Shown here: one piece after another, positions 8,481-16,915 of the stretch | How the letters are laid out: each line of letters begins with the position of its first letter | How positions within the stretch are numbered: position 1 is the stretch's first letter | Assembly (NCBI RefSeq): GCF_029626265.1 | Contig: NZ_JARUBN010000001.1 | Location: forward strand, 2,976,001 to 3,040,000 | DNA length: 64,000 bases | Direction: 5' to 3' | From: Micromonospora sp. WMMD1102 | GTDB taxonomy: Bacteria; Actinomycetota; Actinomycetes; Mycobacteriales; Micromonosporaceae | Translations under genes and position numbers: made by a program | Notes under the pieces: model-generated | Seen by the model: the letters and a program-made list of their open reading frames with translations, nothing else | Databases searched by the model: none | What the model was told of the DNA's origin: nothing

Positions 8481-9436
8481 GGCAGCAGTTCCGCGACGTC
8501 GACCTTCTCCTTGAGCAGCCCGTCGCCGAGCATCAGGTCGGCCAGGGTCTGCACCGAGGCGCGGTTGATCTCGGCAGGCCAGGCCGGCAGGGTGATCTTC
8601 GCGGCCACCGCCGGGTCGATCTGGGTGTACGTCTGGAGCACCTGACGCGCCTCGTCCGGGTGCTCCTGGGCGTACTTCAGGGACTTCGCCATCGCCGCCC
8701 TGAACCGCCCGGTCAGGTCGGCCCGCTGCGTGATGGTCTGCTCGGTGGAGAAGTACGCCGCGACGGTCATGTCCGGGATCGCCTCGGCGAAGTTGTAGGC
8801 GACCACCCGGGCGCCCTGGTTCTGCGCGATGGTGAAGAAGGGCTCGACGAGCATCGCCGCGTCGACCCGCTTGGCCAGCACCGCCGCCGGCATCTCCGGG
8901 AAGGGCAGCTCGGTCCACTTGATGTTCGACGGGTCGCCACCGGCCTTGCGGACCGAGGCCCGGGTGGTGGTGTCGGTGATGTTGTTCAGGTTGTTGATCG
9001 CGATGTTCTTCCCGGCCAGGCCGGCCGCGTTGGTGATCGGGCTGTCCGGTGGCACCACCACGCCGCCGAAGTCCGCGCCGGGCTTGCCGGTCGAGGCGTT
9101 GCCCACCGTGATCGCCTTGACCGGGATTTTCTGCGAGCGGGCGGTGATCAGCGAGACGACGTTGCCGAACGCGAAGTCGAACTGGCGGCTGACCACGCCG
9201 GTCACCGCGATGGAGCCGCCGGTGGTGTTCACCACCTCGACTTCGATGTTCTGTTCCCGGAAGAAGCCCTTGGCGATGCCGAGGTGCAGCGGGGCGACGT
9301 CGACGATCGGGATCGCACCGACCTTCACCCGGTCCACGCCGCCGGAGCCCGCGCCCGACGGGTCGTCGGAGGAGCCGCAGGCGGCGGCGGTGAGCAGGAC
9401 GGCGATCGCGGCGGCGGTGGCGGCGAGACGGCGCAT
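8477..9436 (-). CDS. ABC transporter substrate-binding lipoprotein, NMT1/TauA-like
   Basis: First gene of the leftward operon. The 319 aa product has a lipoprotein signal (basic MRR, hydrophobic core, lipobox TAAAC) and an NMT1/TauA-type periplasmic-binding fold: VKVGAIPIVDVAPLHLGIAKGFF, then FDFAFGNVVSLI and AAMLVEPFFTIAQNQG. This fold usually binds sulfonates, nitrate, thiamine precursors or aromatic acids such as phthalate. Because it is co-transcribed with keto-acid decarboxylase, aldehyde dehydrogenase and pobA genes, I infer that it captures an aromatic (keto) acid. The substrate is not shown by the sequence. Confidence 0.9.
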   Translation of the reverse strand: MRRLAATAAAIAVLLTAAACGSSDDPSGAGSGGVDRVKVGAIPIVDVAPLHLGIAKGFFREQNIEVEVVNTTGGSIAVTGVVSRQFDFAFGNVVSLITARSQKIPVKAITVGNASTGKPGADFGGVVVPPDSPITNAAGLAGKNIAINNLNNITDTTTRASVRKAGGDPSNIKWTELPFPEMPAAVLAKRVDAAMLVEPFFTIAQNQGARVVAYNFAEAIPDMTVAAYFSTEQTITQRADLTGRFRAAMAKSLKYAQEHPDEARQVLQTYTQIDPAVAAKITLPAWPAEINRASVQTLADLMLGDGLLKEKVDVAELLP

Positions 9437-9781
9437 CGGGGTCTCCCGGCGTCCGGCGGTCCCGACGGGACCGGGCTGGACGGCTCCCGGGGGAGCCGAG
9501 GGGGGGTGGTCGCTAGCCGAACGAGTGTTCTCAAGCGGAACGTTGGCACAGTGGGCGATTCACGTCAACAAGCGTCCGGCAACTTCTCCGGTGATCGACC
9601 GGACCCCTGCGCCGAGTGGTGCCGAGGGCTGGTCGACAGCGGTGCCAAGGGTTCGGCGGCCGGGGTGACGGGGGCTCGTTGACGGATCGCCAGCGTGGGA
9701 CTACGTTCGTCAAGAGCACGGAAGTGCGTATGTCGAACGCTTCTTGAGCTGCGGGAACGGCGGTGACGAGGGGGAGACAAG
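9437..9781. promoter_or_regulatory. Divergent control region between the aromatic-acid operon and the pca operon
   Basis: This 345 bp gene-free stretch must hold the promoters of both operons. It contains GTTC-N7-GAAC at 9527-9541 and, near the pca side, CGTTCGTCAAGA (9704-9715) with a diverged reverse counterpart CGAACGCTTCTTGA (9734-9747). The motifs TCAAG and GTTCG/CGAAC recur in both elements, which would fit IclR-type dimer sites for the regulator at 15301. The operator call is inference. The GGGGGAGACAAG before GTG 9782 is the pcaF ribosome site. Confidence 0.45.
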
Positions 9782-10963
9782 GTGGCCAACGACGTGTACG
9801 TGCTCGACGCCGTACGGACCCCGATCGGGCGGTACGGCGGCGCGCTCGCGCAGGTACGCCCCGACGACCTCGCCGCGCACGTGCTACGGGAACTCCTCCG
9901 GCGCAGCCCCGACCTCGACCCGGCCCGGATCGACGACGTACTCCTCGGCAACGCCAACGGAGCCGGTGAGGAGAACCGGGACGTGGCCCGGATGGCCGTG
10001 CTGCTCGCCGGCCTGCCACCGACGGTGCCCGGTGCGACGGTCAACCGGCTCTGCGGCTCCGGCCTGGAGGCGGTGATCGGGGCGAGCCGGGCGATCGCGG
10101 TCGGCGACGCCTCGATCTGTGTCGCCGGGGGAGTCGAGTCGATGACCCGGGCACCCTGGGTGCTGCCCAAGCCCGAGCACGGCTTCCCGCGCGGCCACGA
10201 GACCCTGCACTCCACCACCCTCGGCTGGCGCATGGTGAACCCGGCGATGCCGGCCGGGTGGACCGCCTCGCTCGGCGAGTGCACCGAGATCCTCGCCGAG
10301 CGGTACGGGATCTCCCGCGACGAGCAGGACGCCTTCGCCGTACGCAGCCAGCGGCTCGCCGCCGGGGCGTGGGCCGCCGGGGCGTACGCCGACGAGGTCA
10401 GCACGGTCCCCGGCACGGACCTGGAGTCCGACGAGAGCATCCGGCCGGGCACCACGACCGAGGCGCTGGCCCGGCTCAAGCCGGTGTTCCGGCCGGACGG
10501 CACGGTGACCGCCGGCAACTCCTCCCCGCTCAACGACGGGGCGAGCGCGCTGCTGCTCGCCGACCGGGCCGGTGCGGAGGCGGCCGGCCGCACCCCGCTG
10601 GCCCGGATCGTCTCCCGTGCGGTCGTCGGCGTCGACCCGCAACTGTTCGGCATCGGCCCGGTACGCGCCGCCGAGCAGGCGCTGCGCCGGGCCGGCGTCG
10701 ACTGGTCGGACCTGGCCGTGGTGGAACTCAACGAGGCGTTCGCCGCCCAGTCGCTGGCCTGCCTGGCACAGTGGAACGAACTCGACCCGCAGATCGTGAA
10801 CCCGCAGGGTGGGGCGATCGCCCTCGGCCACCCGCTCGGCTCCTCCGGGTCGCGCATCCTCGGCTCACTGGCCTGGCAACTGCACCGCCGCGGCGGCGGG
10901 CTGGGCCTCGCCGCCATCTGCATCGGCGTCGGTCAGGGCCTGGCCGTCGTACTGGAAGCCTGA
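9782..10963 (+). CDS. pcaF: 3-oxoadipyl-CoA thiolase (acetyl-CoA acyltransferase)
   Basis: A 393 aa thiolase that should cleave 3-oxoadipyl-CoA to succinyl-CoA and acetyl-CoA, the last step of the beta-ketoadipate pathway. It carries the acyl-accepting cysteine in VNRLCGSGLEAV (Cys91), the GHPLGSSGSRI histidine motif and the C-terminal CIGVGQG cysteine motif. Start GTG 9782 has a GGGGGAG ribosome site. It is the first gene of the rightward operon. The CoA-transferase that makes its substrate is not encoded in the window. Confidence 0.88.
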   Translation: MANDVYVLDAVRTPIGRYGGALAQVRPDDLAAHVLRELLRRSPDLDPARIDDVLLGNANGAGEENRDVARMAVLLAGLPPTVPGATVNRLCGSGLEAVIGASRAIAVGDASICVAGGVESMTRAPWVLPKPEHGFPRGHETLHSTTLGWRMVNPAMPAGWTASLGECTEILAERYGISRDEQDAFAVRSQRLAAGAWAAGAYADEVSTVPGTDLESDESIRPGTTTEALARLKPVFRPDGTVTAGNSSPLNDGASALLLADRAGAEAAGRTPLARIVSRAVVGVDPQLFGIGPVRAAEQALRRAGVDWSDLAVVELNEAFAAQSLACLAQWNELDPQIVNPQGGAIALGHPLGSSGSRILGSLAWQLHRRGGGLGLAAICIGVGQGLAVVLEA

Positions 10964-11048
10964 GGCCCGACGGGTCGTGCCGGAGGGTCCGAGGGCCGTA
11001 CCGGAGACGGTTCGAGGGCCGAAGTGGAAGCTCGACGGGAGGACGGCG

Positions 11049-11834
11049 ATGACCACCGACCACATCCGCAGTGCCGGTCCCGACCTGCCGGCGGATCCGC
11101 CGGCCCGGTCCGGCGGGCTGGCGCTGCCCCGCTACCGGCACGACGACCCGGACACCCATCCGCCGATGCTCTTCCCCGACTACGGCTCGACCAGCCTGCG
11201 CGCCCCGAAGCAGCCGCTGGCCCTGCTGCCACAGCGGCTGACCGAGGTGACCGGACCACTGCTCGGCGAGGGTCGGCTCGGCGACCTGGACCACGACCTG
11301 ACCCGGCAGCATGCCGGAGAACCGCTGGGTCAGCGGATCATCGTGCACGGCCGGGTGCTGGACGGCAACGGCCGGCCGGTGCCGGACACCCTGGTGGAGA
11401 TCTGGCAGCCGAACGCCGCCGGCCGGTACCGGCACGCGCTCGACAACTGGCCGGCGCCGCTGGACCCGAACTTCACCGGCGTGGGCCGGACCCTGACCGA
11501 CGCCGACGGGCGCTACCGGTTCGTCACCGTGCAGCCGGGCGCCTATCCCTGGCGCAACCACCCCAACGCCTGGCGGCCGGCGCACATCCACTTCTCCCTC
11601 TTCGGCAGGGCCTTCACCCAGCGGCTGGTCACCCAGATGTACTTCCCGGGCGACCCGCTCTTCTTCCAGGACCCGATCTTCAACTCGGTCCGCGACCCGC
11701 TGGCCCGGGACCGGCTGATCTCCCGCTACGACCACTCGGTCACCGAGCCGGAGTGGGCGCTCGGCTTCGAGTTCGACGTGGTGCTGCGCGGCCGGGACGC
11801 GACCCCCTTCGAGGACGGCGACGACGATGACTGA
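11049..11834 (+). CDS. pcaH: Protocatechuate 3,4-dioxygenase beta subunit
   Basis: The 261 aa iron-binding subunit of the intradiol ring-cleavage enzyme that opens protocatechuate to 3-carboxy-cis,cis-muconate. The Fe(III) ligands are visible: a Tyr in AAGRYRHALDNW, then Tyr and two His in GAYPWRNHPNAWRPAHIHFS. The N-terminal part (LPRYRHDDPDTHPPMLFPDY) is typical of PcaH. ATG 11049 has GGGAGGA at 11037-11043. It overlaps pcaG by 8 bp, giving coupled synthesis of the two subunits. Confidence 0.95.
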   Translation: MTTDHIRSAGPDLPADPPARSGGLALPRYRHDDPDTHPPMLFPDYGSTSLRAPKQPLALLPQRLTEVTGPLLGEGRLGDLDHDLTRQHAGEPLGQRIIVHGRVLDGNGRPVPDTLVEIWQPNAAGRYRHALDNWPAPLDPNFTGVGRTLTDADGRYRFVTVQPGAYPWRNHPNAWRPAHIHFSLFGRAFTQRLVTQMYFPGDPLFFQDPIFNSVRDPLARDRLISRYDHSVTEPEWALGFEFDVVLRGRDATPFEDGDDDD

Positions 11835-12540
11835 GCACCCCGAGACTGAGCACCCCGAACCGGTCGGGCAGCCCGAGCCGACCCGACACCCCGACCTGGC
11901 CCCGGCCTTCGGCAGCGGCCCGGCCGTCGACACCGCGCCGCCACCGGCCGGCACCCCTGCATTCGGCCCGACGCCGTCACTCGGCTCGACACCATCGCAG
12001 ACGGTGGGGCCGTACCTGCACATCGGGCTGCTCTGGCCGGACGGTCCGGACGTGGTGCCGGAGGGCACCCAGGGCGCGATCTGGATCCGCGGCCAGATCT
12101 TCGACGGTGCCGGGGCGGCGGTGCCGGACGCGCTCGTGGAGAGCTGGCAGGCCGACCCGGAGGGCCGGTTCGACCATCCGGACGATCCCCGGGGCGCCCG
12201 CCCGCCGACGATGCCCGGGTTCCGCGGCTTCGGTCGCAGCGCCACCGACGCCGAGGGCCGGTACGCGATCCGTACCCTGAAGCCCGGCGCGCTGCCCGGC
12301 CCGGACGGTGCGACCGAGGCGCCGCACCTGAATCTGTCGGTCTTCGCCCGTGGGCTGCTGCACCGGCTGGTGACCCGGCTCTACTTCCCGGACGAGGCGG
12401 CGGCGAACCTCGCCGACCCGGTGCTCGGGTCGATCGACCCGGCCCGCCGCGCCACCCTGGTCGCCCGGCCGGCCCCGGACGGGTTCCGGCTCGACATCCA
12501 CCTACAGGGTCCGGATGAGACCGTCTTCTTCGCGCTCTGA
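11827..12540 (+). CDS. pcaG: Protocatechuate 3,4-dioxygenase alpha subunit
   Basis: A 237 aa structural partner of PcaH in the same dioxygenase fold but lacking the iron ligands. The conserved domain begins around residue 56 (TPSQTVGPYLHIGLLW) and continues with the beta-sandwich through LNLSVFARGLLHRLVTRLYFPDE to the end. The first 55 residues are a low-complexity Pro/Glu/His/Thr extension (EHPETEHPEP, GTPAFGPTPS) absent from ordinary PcaG proteins of about 190-200 aa. ATG 11827 overlaps the pcaH stop. Confidence 0.94.
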   Translation: MTEHPETEHPEPVGQPEPTRHPDLAPAFGSGPAVDTAPPPAGTPAFGPTPSLGSTPSQTVGPYLHIGLLWPDGPDVVPEGTQGAIWIRGQIFDGAGAAVPDALVESWQADPEGRFDHPDDPRGARPPTMPGFRGFGRSATDAEGRYAIRTLKPGALPGPDGATEAPHLNLSVFARGLLHRLVTRLYFPDEAAANLADPVLGSIDPARRATLVARPAPDGFRLDIHLQGPDETVFFAL

Positions 12541-14017
12541 CCCGGCGTCCGCCGTCGACGGCATCGGCACGAACAGCAGGACCGACGTCGACGGCCCCGA
12601 CGTCGCGGGCCTCGGCACGGGCGACATCGCCGACGGCACGGCCGCCCGGACAACCGGCGGGCTGCTCAGCGGGCTCAGCGGCGCCGCCGAGGTGGACGCC
12701 GAACTGACCGACCGGGCGCTGCTGACCGCGATGCTCGACGTCGAGCGGGCACTCGCCGAGGCGGGCGCCGAGTGCGGGGTACTGCCGGAGCCGGCCGCCG
12801 CGGAGATTGCCCGGCACTGCCGGCCGGAGCTGTTCGACCTCGCCGCGCTCGCCGAGGGAGTTGACGCCGCCGGCAACCCGGTGGTGCCGCTGGTCCGCCG
12901 GCTCACCGAGGCGGTGCCGGCCGCCGCCCGGCCCTGGGTGCACCACGGCGCGACCAGCCAGGACGTGCTGGACAGCGCGTTGGCCCTGCTGGCGGTCCGG
13001 GCCGGCGGGCCGCTGCTGCGCCACCTCGATGCCGCGACCCGTGCCGCCGCCGGGCTCGCCGACCGGCATCGGGAGACGGTGCTGCTGGCCCGTACCCTCG
13101 GCCAGGCAGCCGCGCCCACCACCTTCGGACTGAAGGCCGCCGGCTGGCTGCTCGGCCTGCTGGACGCCCGGAGTCGGCTGGTCGCCGCCCGGTCCGCGCT
13201 GCCGGTGCAGCTCGGCGGTCCGGTCGGCACGCTGGCCGCGCTCGGCCCGGCCGGACCGGAGATCGTCGACCGGCTCGCCGCCCGACTCGGCCTCGCCGCG
13301 CCCCGGCTGCCCTGGCACACCCGGCGGCAACCCCTGCTCGACCTGGCCGCCGGGCTCGGCAGCCTGCTCGCGACCACCGGCAAGATCGGCCTGGACGTCG
13401 GGTTGCTGGCCCAGACCGAGCTGGCCGAGGTCGCCGAGGGCGGCGGTCCGGGCCGGGGCGGCTCGTCCGCGATGCCGCACAAGCGCAACCCGGTGGACGC
13501 GGTCCTGCTCGGCGCGGCGGCCCGGCGCGGGCCACACCTGGTCGGCACCCTCTTCGCCGCCGCCGTCCAGGAGCAGGAACGGGCTGCCGGCGGCTGGCAC
13601 GCCGAGTGGGAGCCACTGCTCGACCTGCTCCGGCTGGCCGGCGGGGCGGCCGGCCGGACCGCCCGGTTGCTCACCCGGCTGGAGGTGCGTCCGGAGCGGA
13701 TGCGGCACAACCTCGACGCGCTGGGCGGCCTGACCCTCGCGGAGGCGGTCGCCGCCCGGCTCGCCCCGGCACTCGGCCGGGGCGGCGCGCACGAGACGGT
13801 GGCCCGGGCAGCCGCCGCACCGGACTTCCGGGCCGCGCTGCTGGCCGACCCGGCCGTCCGGGCCGAGCTGGCCGAGGAGGAACTGGACCGGGTACTCGAT
13901 CCGGCCAACTGGCTCGGCTCGGCCGGCACCTTCGTGGACCGGGCGTTGGCGGACTACCGGGCGTCCGGGGCGTGCCGGGCGTCCGGGGCGTACCGGGATG
14001 CGGGGGAGCAGTCGTGA
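12515..14017 (+). CDS. pcaB: 3-carboxy-cis,cis-muconate cycloisomerase
   Basis: A 500 aa member of the fumarase/aspartase superfamily that cyclises 3-carboxymuconate to 4-carboxymuconolactone. Superfamily signatures are HHGATSQDVLDSAL near residue 150 and GGSSAMPHKRNP near residue 315. The length exceeds the usual 450 because of a disordered N-terminal leader of about 50 residues and a short C-terminal repeat (YRASGACRASGAYRDAG). The chosen ATG lies inside pcaG with a 26 bp overlap. The conserved region starts later, so a shorter start is possible. Confidence 0.92.
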   Translation: MRPSSSRSDPASAVDGIGTNSRTDVDGPDVAGLGTGDIADGTAARTTGGLLSGLSGAAEVDAELTDRALLTAMLDVERALAEAGAECGVLPEPAAAEIARHCRPELFDLAALAEGVDAAGNPVVPLVRRLTEAVPAAARPWVHHGATSQDVLDSALALLAVRAGGPLLRHLDAATRAAAGLADRHRETVLLARTLGQAAAPTTFGLKAAGWLLGLLDARSRLVAARSALPVQLGGPVGTLAALGPAGPEIVDRLAARLGLAAPRLPWHTRRQPLLDLAAGLGSLLATTGKIGLDVGLLAQTELAEVAEGGGPGRGGSSAMPHKRNPVDAVLLGAAARRGPHLVGTLFAAAVQEQERAAGGWHAEWEPLLDLLRLAGGAAGRTARLLTRLEVRPERMRHNLDALGGLTLAEAVAARLAPALGRGGAHETVARAAAAPDFRAALLADPAVRAELAEEELDRVLDPANWLGSAGTFVDRALADYRASGACRASGAYRDAGEQS

Positions 14018-14931
14018 GCGCCCGGCTGCACGCCTGTGTCGACGGGCCGTCCGGAGCACCCGCGCTGGTGCTCGGCAGCTCGCTCGGCACCTCCGGGGCG
14101 ATGTGGCTGCCGCAGTTGCCGGCGCTGACCCGGCGGTACCGGGTGATCCGGTACGACCACCTCGGGCACGGCGACTCCGACGTGCCGGCCGGGCCGTACA
14201 CGATCGCGGAGCTGGGCCGGGCCGTACTCGGGCTGCTGGACGACCTCGACCTGCCCCGGGTCTCGTACGCCGGACTCTCCCTCGGCGGGATGGTCGGGAT
14301 GTGGCTCGCCGCCAACGCCCCCGAGCGGATCGACCGGCTGGTGCTGCTCTGCACCTCGGCGTGGCTCGGTCCGGCCGCAGGCTGGCGGGACCGGGCCGCC
14401 GCCACCCGGACCGGCGGGATGGAGACGGTCGCCGACGCGGTGCTGGGGCGCTGGTTCACCCCGGATTTCGCCGTGCGCCGGCCGGAGCTGGTCGCCGCGT
14501 ACCGGTCGATGCTCACCGCCACGCCGCCCGAGGGGTACGCCGGCTGCTGCGAGGCGATCGCCGCGATGGACCTGCGGGACGACCTGGCCCGGATCGCCGC
14601 GCCGACCCTGGTGCTGGCGGGTGCCGACGACCCGGCTGTCCCGGTCGAGCACGCCCGGTTGCTGGCCGACCGGATTCCCGGTGCCGGCCTGGGCATCATC
14701 GACGGCGCCGCCCACCTGGCCAGTGTGGAGCAGCCCGACCGGGTCGGCCGGCTGATCCTCGCCCACCTCGCCGCCGCCGCTCCCGACCCCGCCGGCGCGG
14801 ATTCCGTCACCGCCGCTGCCGCCGGCCCCGGCGACGGTGCGGCCGATGCCGGCCGGGGTCGACGGGGCGGACGGGAGGAGAGGGGCGGACGAAAGGAGCG
14901 GGGCGGACGGGAGGAGCGGGTGGATGGATGA
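14014..14931 (+). CDS. pcaD: 3-oxoadipate enol-lactonase
   Basis: A 305 aa alpha/beta hydrolase that should open the enol-lactone to 3-oxoadipate. It has the nucleophile elbow GLSLGGMVG (serine near residue 89), an acid in GADDPAVPVEHA and a histidine in GAAHLASVEQP. Start GTG 14014 overlaps the pcaB stop as GTGA. The last 45 residues are a low-complexity Gly/Arg/Glu tail (GGREERGGRKERGGREER) ending 8 bp after the pcaC start. In many actinobacteria PcaD and PcaC are one fused protein (PcaL); here they are separate but overlapping. Confidence 0.9.
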   Translation: MSARLHACVDGPSGAPALVLGSSLGTSGAMWLPQLPALTRRYRVIRYDHLGHGDSDVPAGPYTIAELGRAVLGLLDDLDLPRVSYAGLSLGGMVGMWLAANAPERIDRLVLLCTSAWLGPAAGWRDRAAATRTGGMETVADAVLGRWFTPDFAVRRPELVAAYRSMLTATPPEGYAGCCEAIAAMDLRDDLARIAAPTLVLAGADDPAVPVEHARLLADRIPGAGLGIIDGAAHLASVEQPDRVGRLILAHLAAAAPDPAGADSVTAAAAGPGDGAADAGRGRRGGREERGGRKERGGREERVDG

Positions 14932-15304
14932 CCGGGATCGGCACGCCGCCGGGATGGAGGTCCGGCGTGAGGTGCTCGGCGACGCGCACGTGGACCGTGC
15001 CGTAGCCGGCACCGACGACTTCACCGCGGACTTCCAGGACCTGATCACCCGGTACGCCTGGGGCGAGATCTGGACACGCCCCGGACTGGACCGGCGTATT
15101 CGCAGCTGCGTCACGCTCGCCGTGCTGGCCACCCTGCACCACGACGAGGAGTTGGCGATGCACGTCCGGGCCGCGCTGCGCAACGGGCTGACCCGCGAGG
15201 AGGTGCGGGAGGTCCTGCTCCAGGTGAGCGTCTACGCTGGCGTTCCAGCGGGGAACCGGGCGTTCAAGGTCGCCCAGGAGGTGCTGCGGCAGGAGGACGG
15301 GTGA
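14924..15304 (+). CDS. pcaC: 4-carboxymuconolactone decarboxylase
   Basis: A 126 aa protein of the CMD/AhpD-like family that decarboxylates 4-carboxymuconolactone to the enol-lactone. The conserved core runs from FQDLITRYAWGEIWTRPGLD through HHDEELAMHVRAALRNGL and REVLLQVSVYAGVPAGNRAF. The ATG at 14924 has GAGGAG at 14911-14916 and overlaps pcaD by 8 bp. The same frame is open further upstream, to at least 14837, alongside the pcaD tail, which is relevant to a former PcaDC fusion. Confidence 0.93.
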   Translation: MDDRDRHAAGMEVRREVLGDAHVDRAVAGTDDFTADFQDLITRYAWGEIWTRPGLDRRIRSCVTLAVLATLHHDEELAMHVRAALRNGLTREEVREVLLQVSVYAGVPAGNRAFKVAQEVLRQEDG

Positions 15305-16095
15305 CCGAGGTGACCGGGGAGACGACCCGGGCTGGCGAGTTCGTCCAGTCGCTGGAGCGAGGGCTCGCGGTCATCCGGGCGTTCGACGCCGACCATCCGC
15401 AGTTGACGCTCAGCGAGGTGGCCCGGTCCACCGGGTTGACCCGGGCCGCCGCCCGGCGGTTCCTGCTCACCCTGGTCGAGCTCGGCTACATGCGTACCGA
15501 CGGGCGGCTCTTCTCGCTGCGCGCCCGCATCCTCGAACTCGGCTACGCCTACCTGTCCAGCCTGAGCCTGCCGGAGGTCGCCCAGCCGCACATGGAGAGC
15601 CTGGTCGCGCAGGTGCACGAGTCCTGCTCGATGTCGGTGCTCGACGGCGACGAGGTGGTCTACGTGGCACGGGTGCCGACGAAACGGATCATGACGGTCG
15701 CGATAAGCGTCGGTACCCGCTTCCCGGCGTACGCCACCTCGATGGGGCGGGTGCTGCTGGCCGCCCAGCCGACACCATGGCTCGACGACTACCTCGGCAC
15801 CGCCGAGTTGCGTGCACTCACCAGGCGTACGGTCACCGACCCGGCGCGGCTGCGGACCATCCTGACCCGGATCGGCAACCAGGGTTTCGCCATAGTCGAC
15901 CAGGAGCTCGAGGAGGGACTGCGGTCGCTGGCCGCCCCGATCCGGGACGCCGACGGTGCGGTGATCGCGGCGTTGAACGTCTCCGCGCGCGCCAGCCGGG
16001 GCAGTTCCGATGCGATCCGCAAGGAGCTGTTGCCGCCGCTGCTCGCCACCGCCAGGCGGATCGAGGAGGACCTGCACGGCGGACAGCGACGCTGA
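15301..16095 (+). CDS. pcaR: IclR family transcriptional regulator of the pca genes
   Basis: A 264 aa IclR-type regulator with an N-terminal winged helix (LTLSEVARSTGLTRAAARRF, about residues 36-55) and a C-terminal ligand domain (SCSMSVLDGDEVVYVARVP, VGTRFPAYATSMGRVLLA, LRSLAAPIRDADGAVIAALN). This matches the PcaR/PcaU/PobR group, which sense beta-ketoadipate, protocatechuate or 4-hydroxybenzoate. GTG 15301 overlaps the pcaC stop (GTGA), so it is the last gene of the operon. It is the natural candidate to act on the divergent region at 9437-9781. Confidence 0.9.
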   Translation: MTEVTGETTRAGEFVQSLERGLAVIRAFDADHPQLTLSEVARSTGLTRAAARRFLLTLVELGYMRTDGRLFSLRARILELGYAYLSSLSLPEVAQPHMESLVAQVHESCSMSVLDGDEVVYVARVPTKRIMTVAISVGTRFPAYATSMGRVLLAAQPTPWLDDYLGTAELRALTRRTVTDPARLRTILTRIGNQGFAIVDQELEEGLRSLAAPIRDADGAVIAALNVSARASRGSSDAIRKELLPPLLATARRIEEDLHGGQRR

Positions 16096-16123
16096 GCGCG
16101 GCGACGTCGAGTGGGCGGCGGGG

Positions 16124-16732
16124 CTACCGGCCGTCGCGCAGATCTCCCAGCGGGCTGGCCGAGAAGCTGATCCGGTCGAACCAAACCGCGCAGCCGGCAC
16201 CGGTCGGCGACTGCGCGGAGAGGCCGAACTGCACCGGAGTCGCGGCCGGGTCGAGCCGGAAGTGCCGGACGAACTCCCAGCGTGCCCCGTCGGTGCTGGC
16301 GTGGAACGCCCAGGCCGGGCCGAGCCGGGAGATCCGCAGCCAGAGCGGGGCACCGTCGGCGACCACGAAGCCGTTGGCGTCGTCGGAGACGTCCCGGGTG
16401 ATCACCGAGACCACCATCGGGGCACCCTGCGGCGAGCGTTCGTAGGCGAGCTTGGCCCAGTGCCGGGGGCCCGACCAGAGGATCAGGCAGCCGGCGTCGT
16501 AGCTGGCGGCGAAGTCGACCCTGACCCGGGCCGAGAACTGGAAGTCGCTCTCCGGCGCCGGGGTCAGCAGACGGGGCGCCGACAGCACCGGCTCGCCGCC
16601 GGCCGGGTCCACGAAGATGTCGGTCTCGGCCGGCGCGCTCACGGTCAGCCCGGCGCTGCCGTCGCGGGCCCAGTCGGGCGGCGCGACCGCCCACTCCAGC
16701 GGGGTCGGGAGGCCGAGATCGATCTGCTGCAT
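16124..16732 (-). CDS. DUF1349 domain-containing protein
   Basis: A 202 aa protein whose sequence (DFQFSARVRVDFAASYDAGCLILW, WAKLAYERSPQGAPMVVSVITR, PLWLRISRLGPAWAFHAS) matches the DUF1349 concanavalin/LamG-like fold seen in small actinobacterial proteins that may bind carbohydrate. There is no signal peptide, so it is probably cytoplasmic. The start ATG 16732 (MQQIDLG) is preferred over an upstream in-frame ATG whose 22 extra residues look non-coding. It is convergent with pcaR and not obviously part of the aromatic pathway. Confidence 0.78.
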   Translation of the reverse strand: MQQIDLGLPTPLEWAVAPPDWARDGSAGLTVSAPAETDIFVDPAGGEPVLSAPRLLTPAPESDFQFSARVRVDFAASYDAGCLILWSGPRHWAKLAYERSPQGAPMVVSVITRDVSDDANGFVVADGAPLWLRISRLGPAWAFHASTDGARWEFVRHFRLDPAATPVQFGLSAQSPTGAGCAVWFDRISFSASPLGDLRDGR

Positions 16733-16915
16733 CCGAGCAGGATGCCAGAAACCACGTGGCCGCGGGCACCCGTCGGCGACGGAATGGGAGAAAAACACCG
16801 GTCCATCCGGGGTTTACCGCCTGGTTGAGCGGCGATTCCCCGGGTAATGGCGGTTCTCGCCGCGCCGCGGCGGAACCATCCAGCGCGCGAAAGGCTGCGG
16901 CCGGGAGCGGAGGGA

